DNA from: Alistipes sp.
Lineage (GTDB): Bacteria > Bacteroidota > Bacteroidia > Bacteroidales > Rikenellaceae
Direction of reading: 5' to 3'
Length of the DNA: 64,000 nucleotides
Assembly: GCA_017398045.1 (NCBI GenBank)
Contig: JAFQHI010000017.1
Coordinates: 1 to 64,000 of the forward strand
The notes beneath the pieces were generated by a model. It was not told the DNA's origin. It saw only the letters and a program-made list of their open reading frames with translations, and did not search any database. Shown in pieces: positions 18,349-27,787 of this stretch (the stretch's first letter is position 1; each line of letters starts with the position of its first letter). The translations under genes were made by a program, and so were the position numbers.

Positions 18349-19857
18349 TTATTTACGGAAAACTTTACGTACTATTGAACCAAATAACTCTCTTTCGTAG
18401 GCATTCATACTCATCCAATAGATGGCAACGACATACACCACGCCATACGCCATAATACCTGCAAAAAGAGAAATAATCGTATCCAACGTGCAACGATGAA
18501 TCAGATAAAGACCCACAATAGTCAATAACGTCGGGACAATCAACATTTTAAGTATCTCTTTCCAAAAGCGAGGGATATCCAATCGTTGCTGCTTGTAATA
18601 GTAAATATTGAGTATGAGACCCTGCCCGAGCAGAAACACTAACAGAATAGCCAATGCACACCCGACACCCCCATAAGCCTTAGCCAACACAACTTGTAAA
18701 AGCACGCACAACAATGCAAAGCCAGCATACAACAAGGAACGAAATTTCATCTCATTGCGAGCCTGCAACACAATCGGTCCTAATGTTTGCACCAAAGGTA
18801 TGGCCAAAGCCGCGAAGCACAGCAGACATATCCAATAGGCATTTTCATACCCCTCGCCGGCCCAAAGCGTGATAAATTGCCGTCCGAAAACAATAAATCC
18901 GGAGCATATCATACCGACAATCAGGCATTGCAGACGCCCCGTCTTAATAAACAGATTCGATATCTCTTGGTCGGGGGCGTGTTGCGCAACCATACCGGAG
19001 ATTTTCGGCAGAAAGACGCCCGACATGGCCATCGAAAAATTCATATACATATGCACCAACTGAATGGCAACGGCAAATACCGCCACAGCAACTGTACCGG
19101 AAACTGCACCCAATACGAACTGCCCGGTGTTCCAATACACTTTTTCGATGATGATGCAGAGAAATATCCAAAACGAATAGATGGACACCTCTTTGAGAAA
19201 GCCCCATTGGAAACGGCCAAAACGAATCTTTACTTGCAGTTTATATTTGCAATAGAGGTACTGCGCCAAGAGGGTCGCCACGTTGAAGACCGTATGAACG
19301 ACCACCATTGCAATCGCCTTATACCCCACCGCCAGCAGTGCAACCATAACGACCGTATTCAACAAGGTACGGATAATACCCAGGCTCTTCATGAAGACGA
19401 ATCGCTCATGGGCCGTAACAATCGAGCCAAAGAGGCTGAAAGGGAAGGTGATAGCAAGGTTGAAAATCATGATTATCATCATGATGCGGGCCTTATGCAA
19501 CTCGCTGTCGGTCATCGTATCGCCAAACAGGGCATCGATATTGACATACAACAACGCTCCGGCAACTGCGGCCAATAGGCCGATTGCCGAGTAAAGTATC
19601 AAGAACATACCGAACATACGGCTCTGCTCCTCCACCTTGTTCTCGGCACGGAATTTGGCTGTATAGCGGACAATGGCATTGCCAAAGCCGAAATCCATAA
19701 TCGTAAGGTAGGCAATCACGGAGGCAACCAGCGAATAGAGTCCATATTCGCTTTGTCCCATCATGCGCAACATATAGGGCGTGTATAACAAGCCCAAGAG
19801 CATGGTCAGACAGATGGTCGCATAGTTGAGCAGGATGCCCGCCTTAATCTGATTCAT
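18349..19857 (-). CDS. Wzx-type oligosaccharide flippase
   Basis: This 502-residue MATE/MOP-superfamily protein has about 12-14 hydrophobic spans along its whole length. It starts ILLNYATICLTMLLGLLYTPYMLRMMGQSEYGLYSLVASVIAYLTIMDFGFGNAIVRYTA, the usual opening of Wzx proteins. It should flip the lipid-linked repeat unit to the periplasm for the Wzy-like polymerase at 11467-12675. The gene sits 17 bp after the epimerase gene. Family length and topology are normal. Confidence 0.92.
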   Translation of the reverse strand: MNQIKAGILLNYATICLTMLLGLLYTPYMLRMMGQSEYGLYSLVASVIAYLTIMDFGFGNAIVRYTAKFRAENKVEEQSRMFGMFLILYSAIGLLAAVAGALLYVNIDALFGDTMTDSELHKARIMMIIMIFNLAITFPFSLFGSIVTAHERFVFMKSLGIIRTLLNTVVMVALLAVGYKAIAMVVVHTVFNVATLLAQYLYCKYKLQVKIRFGRFQWGFLKEVSIYSFWIFLCIIIEKVYWNTGQFVLGAVSGTVAVAVFAVAIQLVHMYMNFSMAMSGVFLPKISGMVAQHAPDQEISNLFIKTGRLQCLIVGMICSGFIVFGRQFITLWAGEGYENAYWICLLCFAALAIPLVQTLGPIVLQARNEMKFRSLLYAGFALLCVLLQVVLAKAYGGVGCALAILLVFLLGQGLILNIYYYKQQRLDIPRFWKEILKMLIVPTLLTIVGLYLIHRCTLDTIISLFAGIMAYGVVYVVAIYWMSMNAYERELFGSIVRKVFRK

Positions 19858-19874
19858 CGACGACGAAAGGGAGA

Positions 19875-20936
19875 TTAGATGTTGTAAAACGTCTTATACC
19901 ACTCGGCAAATTTGCGAAGGCCTTCGCGGAGCGAGGTGTGGGGCTTGAAACCGAAGTCGCGCTCCAGTGCCGACGTGTCGGCAAAGGTGGTCGGCACATC
20001 GCCGGGTTGCATCGGGACCAACTCTTTGTGGGCCTCGAAATCATAATCCGCGGGCAGTACTCCGGCACGAATCAACTCTTGTTGTAGGATATCGACAAAG
20101 TCGAGCAGATTTTCGGGGCTGCTGTTGCCGATGTTATAGACGGCATAGGGAGGTTCGGGCAGGCCGTCTGCACCCACCTTGCGGGCAGGGGCTTTGTGGA
20201 TAATGCGCTGAACACCCTCCACAATATCGTCCACATAGGTAAAGTCGCGCTTACAATTGCCGTAGTTGAAGATGCGAATCTTCTCCCCTCGACGCAACTT
20301 GTCCGTGAAGCCGAAATAGGCCATATCGGGCCGTCCGGCCGGACCATAGACCGTAAAGAAACGCAGACCGGTCGAGGGAATGTTATAGAGTTTGCTATAG
20401 GCGTGCGCCATCAACTCGTTCGATTTCTTCGTGGCAGCATAGAGCGACACGGGATTATCCACCTTATCCTCCGTGCTGTAAGGCACCTTCTTGTTGCTGC
20501 CATAGACCGACGAAGAGGAGGCATAGACCAGATGACGGACACCCTCCCGGCCTCCGTCGTAGCTGTGACGGCAAGCCTCGAGGATGTTGTAAAAGCCGAT
20601 GAGGTTGCTCTCGATATAGACATCAGGGTTGGTGATGCTGTAACGCACACCGGCCTGTGCGGCAAGGTTGACCACCACGTCAAACTGCTCCGCCTGGAAC
20701 AATCCGTCAATCAACGCCTTGTCGGCCAAATTACCCTTCACGAATCGCCAAGAGCTTTCGGGGTGAGCCTGCGCCACCTTCTCCAGACGGTCCAGACGAT
20801 ACTCCTTAATCGAGACGTCGTAATAGTCATTCACGCTATCCAGGCCAACAAGCTCGATGGGCGACTCGGTAACGAGCAATCGCTCCACCAAATTAGCACC
20901 GATAAAACCGGCTGCACCGGTAATTAAAATCTTCAT
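19875..20936 (-). CDS. UDP-glucuronate 4-epimerase-type NAD-dependent epimerase
   Basis: This extended SDR of 353 residues has GAAGFIGANLVERLL at about 7-21, LAAQAGVRYSITNPDVYIESNL, SSSSVYGSNKKVPYS at about 135-150 and the catalytic YAATKKSNE at about 161-169. The AGVRYS block and the FTVYGPAGRPDMAYFGFTDKLRRGEKI segment are typical of UDP-glucuronate 4-epimerases that make UDP-galacturonate. The gene is followed by Wzx and preceded by an acetyltransferase. It suggests that the polymer contains a uronic acid, most likely galacturonate. UDP-glucose or UDP-GlcNAc 4-epimerase activity is less likely. Confidence 0.85.
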   Translation of the reverse strand: MKILITGAAGFIGANLVERLLVTESPIELVGLDSVNDYYDVSIKEYRLDRLEKVAQAHPESSWRFVKGNLADKALIDGLFQAEQFDVVVNLAAQAGVRYSITNPDVYIESNLIGFYNILEACRHSYDGGREGVRHLVYASSSSVYGSNKKVPYSTEDKVDNPVSLYAATKKSNELMAHAYSKLYNIPSTGLRFFTVYGPAGRPDMAYFGFTDKLRRGEKIRIFNYGNCKRDFTYVDDIVEGVQRIIHKAPARKVGADGLPEPPYAVYNIGNSSPENLLDFVDILQQELIRAGVLPADYDFEAHKELVPMQPGDVPTTFADTSALERDFGFKPHTSLREGLRKFAEWYKTFYNI

Positions 20937-20944
20937 ATTGCGAA

Positions 20945-21517
20945 TTATTTTACAACTCTGTTCACATAGCCGGCCGAGCCATTATAGCTCAAAACTTTGG
21001 CCGGAATTCCACCCACTACGGCGTTGTTCGGGACATCCTTGGTCACCACAGCATTGGCTCCAATGGCTGCATGGTCACCCACAATGACATGTCCGACAAT
21101 TTTTGCTCCCGGGCCGATGTACACACAATCCCCGATTTCGGCACATCCCTGACGGGAGCCGCGATTCGCCTGACCGATAGTCACACCTTGCGAGAGGTTG
21201 ACATTCTTGCCGATTTTAGCCTTGGCATTCACGATAATACCCCCAAAGTGGCCGATGTATAATCCCGGACCGATGGTGGCTTGATGAGAAATATCGAAGC
21301 CGAATTTGAAAGAGTAATGGCGTAATCTTAATCGTGCAAAAAGATAAACAAGAAACCAGGCTCGACGGCCGGCCAATGCGGTACAAAGGCGCAACCAAAA
21401 GCTGTAACGTACGCCCGGTATGGTGTAGTAGCATTTGAGGAAGGTTCCAAAACCCGTAGAACCTTTGTAGCGATATAAATCGGAGAGGAACAACTCCTTA
21501 AATCGTCTCATCTGCAA
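20945..21517 (-). CDS. Serine acetyltransferase-like hexapeptide acyltransferase
   Basis: The 190-residue protein has a helical N-terminal half with hydrophobic stretches and a C-terminal left-handed beta-helix: IGPGLYIGHFGGIIVNAKAKIGKNVNLSQGVTIGQANRGSRQGCAEIGDCVYIGPGAKIVGHVIVGDHAAIGANAVVTKDVPNNAVVGGIPAKVLSYNG. The fold and length match CysE-like acetyltransferases recruited to polysaccharide clusters. It probably acetylates a sugar rather than serine, judging by its place between a nucleotidyltransferase gene (20-bp overlap) and an epimerase gene. Confidence 0.84.
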   Translation of the reverse strand: MQMRRFKELFLSDLYRYKGSTGFGTFLKCYYTIPGVRYSFWLRLCTALAGRRAWFLVYLFARLRLRHYSFKFGFDISHQATIGPGLYIGHFGGIIVNAKAKIGKNVNLSQGVTIGQANRGSRQGCAEIGDCVYIGPGAKIVGHVIVGDHAAIGANAVVTKDVPNNAVVGGIPAKVLSYNGSAGYVNRVVK

Positions 21518-22247
21518 ACTTCGCTTTGACCTGTTCGTAGGATTTCACATCACCGATGTCGTAGCGATGGCCGGGCATCTCGTAGGCGTGCAGAATCGTA
21601 CGCGTCGTGAGGTAATGGGCCAAATTACCCGGAGCATCGTATTTGCAACCCTGCTCAATAGCAGTATGGATAAGCGGCAAATCCTCCTTGCGGTAGAGGT
21701 AGAAGGGCGGTACAGCCCACTCGCTCTTCGGCTCTGCCGGTTTCTCTTCCATGAGCAACACCCGATTCTCCGCATCCAGGCTCACCACACCGGTCTTCTG
21801 CAAAGCCATTTTCGAAGGCTCACGATGGCACATCAAAAGGCTCGTACCCTTCTCTTTGAAATAGGCCACAAAACCCGAAAACGAAAAATCCAGCACATTG
21901 TCGGCAGCAGCCACCAGGATATCATCCTCCACGTGACACGTTTCAAGGGCCAAAATCAAATCTTTCACCGCACCGATACGATGGTCGTTATCCGTCGAGC
22001 CGTCATCGATGAGCGTAATAGGTTTCGTATAACGCTGCTGCGCCTCAACAAGCCACGCCTCAAAAATCGAGATAAACTTATGGTTCGAGACGATGATGTG
22101 GGCATCTACCTCTTCGAGCGTATCGACATCTTGCAGCATTCGGTCCAAGATGGTCGTTTGACCAATCTCGAGCAATGGTTTCGGGAAATTTTCGGTAATC
22201 GGATAGAGGCGCGTAGCATAACCGGCCGCCAATACGATATTTTTCAT
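21498..22247 (-). CDS. Sugar-phosphate nucleotidyltransferase
   Basis: The 249-residue protein has the nucleotidyltransferase signature LAAGYATRLYPITENFPKPLLEIG at about 6-29 and the acidic VAAADNVLDFSF at about 114-125. It is shorter than RmlA and closer to the compact family of Glc-1-P or mannose-1-P type transferases. The GHMP kinase gene is 9 bp upstream, so the pair may phosphorylate and then activate a salvaged sugar or uronic acid. The nucleotide and sugar used cannot be decided from sequence alone. Confidence 0.85.
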   Translation of the reverse strand: MKNIVLAAGYATRLYPITENFPKPLLEIGQTTILDRMLQDVDTLEEVDAHIIVSNHKFISIFEAWLVEAQQRYTKPITLIDDGSTDNDHRIGAVKDLILALETCHVEDDILVAAADNVLDFSFSGFVAYFKEKGTSLLMCHREPSKMALQKTGVVSLDAENRVLLMEEKPAEPKSEWAVPPFYLYRKEDLPLIHTAIEQGCKYDAPGNLAHYLTTRTILHAYEMPGHRYDIGDVKSYEQVKAKFADETI

Positions 22248-22256
22248 CTCTCTTCG

Positions 22257-23444
22257 TTATTCGCAATCAACAAATCTTGCACCATCATCCACCTGGCAGA
22301 ACGATATGGAGAAGGTCCCCTCATATTCGGGGAACTGCTCCAGATAGCCACGGGTGATTTTTTCGCGGATGGCCTCGCGCTTCGAGGGGTCAATAAGTGC
22401 GATGCAGGCACCTTTGAAGCCGGCACCCGAAAAACGGCCGCCATAGACACCCTCCGTCTGACGCATCAACTCATAGATGGCGATAAGTTCGGGCGAACCG
22501 CACTCGTAGTTATGAATCGAGGACTCGCAACTCTCAAAGCTCAATTTGCCGAATAATGCCAAATTGCCCGACTCCCAAGCCGTCACACCCTTTCTTACAC
22601 GACGATACTCGGTATAGAAGTGTTCGGCACGACGGGCAAAACGGGCCGGCATACGTTCGCGCGTGCGCTCGTAAATCTCCTTCGGCACATCCCTCAAAAA
22701 GGTCTTTTCGAGTTTTTTAAGGGGCTGATCCTCATAGGCCAGCATATTCCAGGCGGCCGCCTTACACTCGTTCACACGCAGGTTGTAATCGCTCGACACG
22801 AGGCTGCGCGTAAGACCCGAGAAGATGATAGCCAGCTCGAAGGGAGGCATTTTGGGATTCCGACGGATGATGCGATACTGCTCGCTGTCGGTATCCAGGA
22901 ACAGGATTCCCTCCTTGTCGCTCAACACGATACACGACTGGTCGAGAATACCGTTATTCAGACCGATGTATTCCCGCTCGGCCTCGGAGGCGATTTTGAT
23001 AACCTCCATCTTAGTCAGCGAGATGTTGTTTGCCTTGGCCATCGCCATCACATAGGCCACCAGCACCGCGGCACTCGACGACAAACCACCCACGGGGAGC
23101 GACCCCTGCAACACGCCGCGAATACCATATTTGAGTTCGAAGCGTTTGCGCAGGGCGAATTTCGCACCACGCGCATAGTCGCCCCAATTGTAGTTGCGGA
23201 CCTGCACCGGAGCCTGGATATTGAAACGAATATCCCCCTCAAACGAGCGACTTACAAGCTCCACTTCGCCATCCTCGGTGGGCGAGAAACAGAGGTCCAC
23301 CCCCTTATCGAAGGCAAAACCCATCACCAAGCCGTGCTGATGGTCCACGTGCGCACCCAACGGGCAGACACGGTAGGGCGAGAAGATATGGTACTTCGGC
23401 TCCTCGCCAAAACGTTCCAAAAAATAGTTTTTCAAGCTATCCAT
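22257..23444 (-). CDS. Galactokinase-family GHMP kinase, possibly a uronate kinase
   Basis: The 395-residue protein has all three GHMP motifs: SPYRVCPLGAHVDH at about 22-35, LPVGGLSSSAAVLVAYV at about 115-131 and FSGAGFKGACIALI near 361-374. Motif 1 differs from the galactokinase form (GRVNLIGEHTDY). From memory it resembles plant galacturonokinases, which carry PYR-x-CPLGAH-x-DHQ, so phosphorylation of galacturonate or a related sugar at C1 is a real possibility. The adjacent nucleotidyltransferase could complete activation. Automatic annotation would call it galactokinase. Confidence 0.8.
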   Translation of the reverse strand: MDSLKNYFLERFGEEPKYHIFSPYRVCPLGAHVDHQHGLVMGFAFDKGVDLCFSPTEDGEVELVSRSFEGDIRFNIQAPVQVRNYNWGDYARGAKFALRKRFELKYGIRGVLQGSLPVGGLSSSAAVLVAYVMAMAKANNISLTKMEVIKIASEAEREYIGLNNGILDQSCIVLSDKEGILFLDTDSEQYRIIRRNPKMPPFELAIIFSGLTRSLVSSDYNLRVNECKAAAWNMLAYEDQPLKKLEKTFLRDVPKEIYERTRERMPARFARRAEHFYTEYRRVRKGVTAWESGNLALFGKLSFESCESSIHNYECGSPELIAIYELMRQTEGVYGGRFSGAGFKGACIALIDPSKREAIREKITRGYLEQFPEYEGTFSISFCQVDDGARFVDCE

Positions 23445-23447
23445 ACG

Positions 23448-25385
23448 TTATGATGCCTGTGTGGTAAGTTCGGCGTCGAGTTTTTCGTACACCGAGTTTT
23501 TAGATTTAAATTCGGGAACCGTACGCTTCATCAAGCGCACCATGTCAAGAATATTAACAGCCACAGCCAACTGCTCCAACTCCTCGGCCACGTGGAGGGC
23601 ATCGCCATACAGATATTCACGCACCTGGGCAATGCGGATACGGTCATGCGAGGTGGGAAGGGTGTTTTCTGCATTCGAAAGCACCTCCTCATAGAGTTTC
23701 TCACCCGGACGCAGGCCCGTATACTCAATCTCAATATCCTTACCCACTTCCAAGCCGGCAAGCGCAATCATTCTGCGTGCCAAAGTATCAATCTTGACCG
23801 ATTCGCCCATATCGAAGACAAAAATTTCATTGCCTTTAGACATCGTAGCAGCCTCCATCACCAAACGGCAGGCCTCGGGAATGGTCATGAAGAAGCGCGT
23901 AATATCGGGATGGGTCACCGTCAACGGACCACCTTTGGCTATCTGCTCGCGGAAACGGGGAATCACCGAACCATTCGAGCCAAGCACATTTCCAAAGCGT
24001 GTAGTCACGAAACGTGTCTGCCCCTTCATTTTACCTTGTTCGATGGCCAGGCCGAGCGACTGCACATAAATCTCGGCCAGACGTTTCGTACAACCCATGA
24101 TATTGGTCGGATTCACCGCCTTATCGGTCGATATCATCACCATCTTCTCCACACCGTACTCGAGGCACTTATCGGCCACGTTTCGTGAACCGGCCACATT
24201 GACATAGACCGCTTCACAAGGATTTTCCTCCATCAGTGGAACATGTTTGTAGGCAGCGGCATGGAAAACCACCTCGGGGTGGTAGGTACGGAAGGCGAAA
24301 TCCAATCTATTCTTCAGGCGCACATCGCCAATGACGGGGACAAAATGCAACGTCGGGAATCGCTCCTCCAATTCAAGACGCAAATTGTGGGTCGGGGTCT
24401 CCGCATTGTCGAAGAGAATGAGTTGTCGCACTCCGAAGGAGGCCAACTGGCGGCACAACTCCGAACCTATCGAACCGGCGGCACCTGTCACCAGAACTGT
24501 CTTATCGCGGAAATTCTCGATAATCCGCTCCATGGAGAGTTTGATTTCGGGACGACCCAGCAAATCCTCAATTTTCACCTCTCGGATATTCTGCTTCATC
24601 ACCTTACCGTCAATCACCTCATCAATCGAGGGGGCAAGCAACACCTTAAGGCCCATCGAAGTGGCCATCTTCACCAAACGACCCTGCTCCTCCTGGGCCT
24701 CCAATTCGGTAGCAAACAACACACCATCCACAAAGAGACGATGACGCAGGTACGTAAGCGACTCTTCCCTATTGACATAGAAAACCGGCAGGTCGGCAAT
24801 CTTGTAGTTTTGCAACCGTACACCGCACGTCATAAATCCAACCACCTGATAGTGAGGTGAATCCTGCAAACGAGTCAGCACCGAAACCGACTTATCGCCC
24901 GTGCCATAGAGCAAAACGCGCATACGACGACGGCGGCGACCGCGATATCCGCGCAACATATCATACACGACAATCATGCCCACACGCATAATCACTAACG
25001 CCGTAAGCGTAAAGACCATATCGAAGAGCAAGATACTGAACGTCACCTTTTTACCCAGCTCAAAGCGAGTCAGAACCAACAACAGAAGAGCCAACATCGC
25101 GCCTTTAAAGCAAACGGCCACAAAGATTTTCCCCACTTCACGCAAGGTCGAATGGCGAATAATCGTGCGATGCACCCCAAGTAAAAGGAAAATCACCAGC
25201 GAGAGGAGCGGTGAGCCAATTAACCACCACCGCACCATCTCTTGGTTGGTAATGGGCGAAAGGAAGGTATCGACCAAAAAAATGGTCACAAGCGAAGCCG
25301 TAAACGAAACCAGCACATCCAATGCAAGAATCAGATTCGAATTCACATAACGGTCCAAATGCAATTTATCAACGAGTCGCGTCAT
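23448..25385 (-). CDS. Membrane-bound nucleotide-sugar 4,6-dehydratase (CapD/WbpM/FlaA1 type)
   Basis: This is the first gene of the polysaccharide operon, 645 residues, full length for the class. Four membrane spans occupy about 17-135. A first Rossmann-like domain follows (VLLYGTGDKSVSVLTRLQ at about 158-175), and the catalytic SDR domain starts at VLVTGAAGSIGSELCRQLASFG near 300. The active site has STDKAVNPTNIMGCTKR, with Met where most SDRs have Tyr, as is normal for the long dehydratases. It probably makes a UDP-4-keto-6-deoxy-hexosamine for the aminotransferase at 6416-7627. The promoter lies at 25529-25559. Confidence 0.93.
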   Translation of the reverse strand: MTRLVDKLHLDRYVNSNLILALDVLVSFTASLVTIFLVDTFLSPITNQEMVRWWLIGSPLLSLVIFLLLGVHRTIIRHSTLREVGKIFVAVCFKGAMLALLLLVLTRFELGKKVTFSILLFDMVFTLTALVIMRVGMIVVYDMLRGYRGRRRRRMRVLLYGTGDKSVSVLTRLQDSPHYQVVGFMTCGVRLQNYKIADLPVFYVNREESLTYLRHRLFVDGVLFATELEAQEEQGRLVKMATSMGLKVLLAPSIDEVIDGKVMKQNIREVKIEDLLGRPEIKLSMERIIENFRDKTVLVTGAAGSIGSELCRQLASFGVRQLILFDNAETPTHNLRLELEERFPTLHFVPVIGDVRLKNRLDFAFRTYHPEVVFHAAAYKHVPLMEENPCEAVYVNVAGSRNVADKCLEYGVEKMVMISTDKAVNPTNIMGCTKRLAEIYVQSLGLAIEQGKMKGQTRFVTTRFGNVLGSNGSVIPRFREQIAKGGPLTVTHPDITRFFMTIPEACRLVMEAATMSKGNEIFVFDMGESVKIDTLARRMIALAGLEVGKDIEIEYTGLRPGEKLYEEVLSNAENTLPTSHDRIRIAQVREYLYGDALHVAEELEQLAVAVNILDMVRLMKRTVPEFKSKNSVYEKLDAELTTQAS

Positions 25386-25528
25386 AAGCTATTATCTTCG
25401 ACAACGGGTATAAAATTGGGGCTTTGGCATTCAGATTATACACTGAAAACCAATTAGTTATAAAGTTTTTCGACTGAAAATTCGCACACTCGACAAACGC
25501 TCCCCGCAAGGACAATTCATCGAATATA

Positions 25529-25559
25529 CAAAGGTAGATATAAAAAGATAAAAAAACAA
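25529..25559 (-). promoter_or_regulatory. Promoter of the polysaccharide operon
   Basis: On the minus strand TTG (25557-25559), a 20-bp spacer and TACCTTTG (25529-25536) match the Bacteroidota consensus TTG/TAnnTTTG. The start codon of the first gene is 144 bp downstream, so the operon has a leader of about 135 nt. No NusG-like UpxY gene and no invertible-promoter repeats are seen beside it. Confidence 0.7.
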
Positions 25560-25659
25560 GAAAAACAGGAGAAATCGCAATCGGGGCAAATAGGCCGCAA
25601 ACTACTGTAAGCCAATACATTGCACGGATAGAAACCTCCCTAACGAACAAAATTGGCTA

Positions 25660-26030
25660 TAAACGAGCCTAAACAAAAGAGGCAAAAACAAAGAGGAAAG
25701 AGCAAAGAGCAAAGAGATAACTTTGCGATTAAGGCGAGCGCACACGCTTGCGTGATGCCGAGCCGGAGCAACCGACGCTGCGGAGCGAGCGCAAAACCAA
25801 ACTCGTTTGGGTTTTGCCAAGCCGCGAGGAGGAAACGTAAAGCGTAAAGTCAAGCCACCGAAGGTGGGTTAAAGAGGAAAGAGCAAAGAGCAAAGAGCAA
25901 AGAGCAAAGAGCGAAGAGGAAAGAGAAGAGGAAAGAGAAGAGTAAAGAGCGAAAAGAGAAGAGGAAAGGTTTCTTAAGAAGGCATAACACTCCTTAAGGG
26001 CCTCCTTCAGCACCGTTCAGCACCCTCCCC
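25660..26030. repeat. Purine-rich low-complexity tract and hairpins in a 775-bp gene-free stretch
   Basis: Between the polysaccharide promoter and prfC there is no credible gene. On the + strand 25672-25710 and 25871-25967 are nearly pure purine, built of 7-mers such as GAGCAAA and GAAAGAG. Between them 25735-25860 is G+C-rich and hairpin-prone; the clearest hairpin is at about 25791-25819, where GCAAAACC pairs with GGTTTTGC. Further on TTAAG occurs at 25974 and CCTTAAGGG at 25992. Confidence 0.6.
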
Positions 26031-26031
26031 C

Positions 26032-26122
26032 ACCAAAATAAAAAAGTTTGCGACTCCCTTTTCGGGTGATTTTCCGCGGGTTATCCCACGACAGCAAACC
26101 ACCAAAAAAAAGAGTCGCAAAC
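26032..26122 (-). terminator. Possible prfC terminator
   Basis: An 11-bp perfect inverted repeat (26046-26056 with 26112-26122) encloses a 55-nt loop and is followed on the minus strand by TTTTTATTTT. It starts about 39 bp after the prfC stop. The long loop makes it weaker than a standard terminator. Confidence 0.4.
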
Positions 26123-26160
26123 AGCACAGCAGCACGAACGAGGCAACGCCCCCTTCGCCC

Positions 26161-27744
26161 CTAAATCTCTGAAGTAAAGTAGAATCTGATATCCTTAAAA
26201 TTCTCTTGCGCGAGGGCCAGCGCATAGCTCGTATCGGCCAGGAAGACATCGCGGCCATGCTTATCGACGGCCATATTGGTATGTTTGCGACGCTTGAAAT
26301 CACGCAACTGCTCCTCGTTATCGCTCTCAATCCAACAAGCCTTATGAATCGAAATCGGCTCCCAACGGCACGAGGCTCCATACTCATGCTCGAGGCGATA
26401 CTGAATCACCTCAAACTGCAAGGCTCCCACCGTACCGATAATCTTGCGACCATTGAGTGACGAGGTGAAGAGCTGGGCCACACCCTCGTCCATCAGCTGG
26501 TCCACACCCTTTGCCAACTGCTTGAACTTCAACGGGTCGGCATTTTCGATATAGCGGAACTGCTCGGGCGCGAACGACGGAATACCCGTAAATTTCAGTT
26601 TCTCGCCCTCGGTGAACGTGTCGCCAATCTTGAAGTTACCCGTATCGTGCAGACCCACAATATCGCCCGGGAAGGCCTCATCGATGACCGACTTCTTCTC
26701 GGCCATAAAGGCCGTGGGCGAGGAGAATTTGAGCTGCTTGCCGCTACGCACATGGAGGTAGTTCTTGTTGCGCTCGAACTTACCCGAACATATCTTCATA
26801 AAGGCAATGCGGTCGCGGTGGTTGGGGTCCATGTTGGCATGAATCTTAAAGACAAAGCCCGTCATCTTCCCCTCCTCGGGGCTGACCGTGCGCTCCACCG
26901 TGGGGGCGGGACGGGGCGAGGGTGCAATGCGGATAAAGCACTCGAGCAACTCTCTCACACCGAAGTTATTAACAGCCGAACCGAAGAAGACGGGAGCCAA
27001 CTCACCACGCAGGTAGGCATCGTGGTCGAACTCGTCATAGACGCCCTCCACCAGCTCGACATCCTGACGCAGCTGGTCAGCATATTTTTGGCCGATGTAG
27101 CCATCCAACTCGGGCGATGCGAGGTCCGAAAAATCGACCGTCGAGGCATCTGCCGTGAGCTTCTCGTCCGAGGTAAAGAGCGACAAATGCTTCTCGTAGA
27201 GGTTATAGACGCCTTTGAACGTCGGGCCGTTCGAGATGGGGAACGCCAAGGGGCGCACCTTGATTTTCAGCTCGGCCTCCACCTCATCCAGCAACTCGAA
27301 AGGCTCCTTCGAGGGGCGGTCCAACTTATTGATAAAGACAATTACGGGCGTATTGCGCATACGGCAGACATCCATCAGTTTGCGGGTCTGCGCCTCGACA
27401 CCTTTCGCACCGTCGATGACAATGATAACCGAATCGACCGCCGTCAGCGTGCGGTAGGTATCCTCGGCAAAGTCCTCGTGGCCCGGGGTATCGAGGATAT
27501 TGATTTTCGCCCCCTGATACTCGAAGCCCATCACCGAGGTGGCCACCGAGATACCGCGTTGGCGTTCAATCTCCATAAAGTCGGAGGTGGCTCCCTTCTT
27601 GATTTTGTTGCTCTTCACGGCACCCGCCACATGGATGGCACCACCAAAGAGCAGAAGTTTCTCCGTAAGGGTCGTTTTACCCGCATCGGGGTGGGCAATG
27701 ACGGCAAAGGTTCTGCGTCGTGTAATCTCTTCCTGTAAAGTCAT
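26161..27744 (-). CDS. prfC: Peptide chain release factor 3
   Basis: RF3 is a translational GTPase that releases RF1/RF2 from the ribosome after termination. The 527 residues match the family (about 529). G-domain motifs are visible: [15 protein letters not shown] at 17-31 (G1), the switch segment [26 protein letters not shown] near 84-100 (G3) and NKLDR near 139-143 (G4). The C-terminal half contains domains II and III ([22 protein letters not shown] onward). nadB lies upstream on the same strand, separated by the 80-bp phased repeat at 27788-27867. Confidence 0.97.
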   Translation of the reverse strand: MTLQEEITRRRTFAVIAHPDAGKTTLTEKLLLFGGAIHVAGAVKSNKIKKGATSDFMEIERQRGISVATSVMGFEYQGAKINILDTPGHEDFAEDTYRTLTAVDSVIIVIDGAKGVEAQTRKLMDVCRMRNTPVIVFINKLDRPSKEPFELLDEVEAELKIKVRPLAFPISNGPTFKGVYNLYEKHLSLFTSDEKLTADASTVDFSDLASPELDGYIGQKYADQLRQDVELVEGVYDEFDHDAYLRGELAPVFFGSAVNNFGVRELLECFIRIAPSPRPAPTVERTVSPEEGKMTGFVFKIHANMDPNHRDRIAFMKICSGKFERNKNYLHVRSGKQLKFSSPTAFMAEKKSVIDEAFPGDIVGLHDTGNFKIGDTFTEGEKLKFTGIPSFAPEQFRYIENADPLKFKQLAKGVDQLMDEGVAQLFTSSLNGRKIIGTVGALQFEVIQYRLEHEYGASCRWEPISIHKACWIESDNEEQLRDFKRRKHTNMAVDKHGRDVFLADTSYALALAQENFKDIRFYFTSEI

Positions 27745-27787
27745 TTATAATCGTTTATTAGCATTCAGCGGTCAGCAGTCAGCAGTC

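Noticed and set aside
25670-25970. CRISPR array
   Set aside because: The repeats are 6-8-bp purine units with no spacers of constant length and no cas genes nearby.
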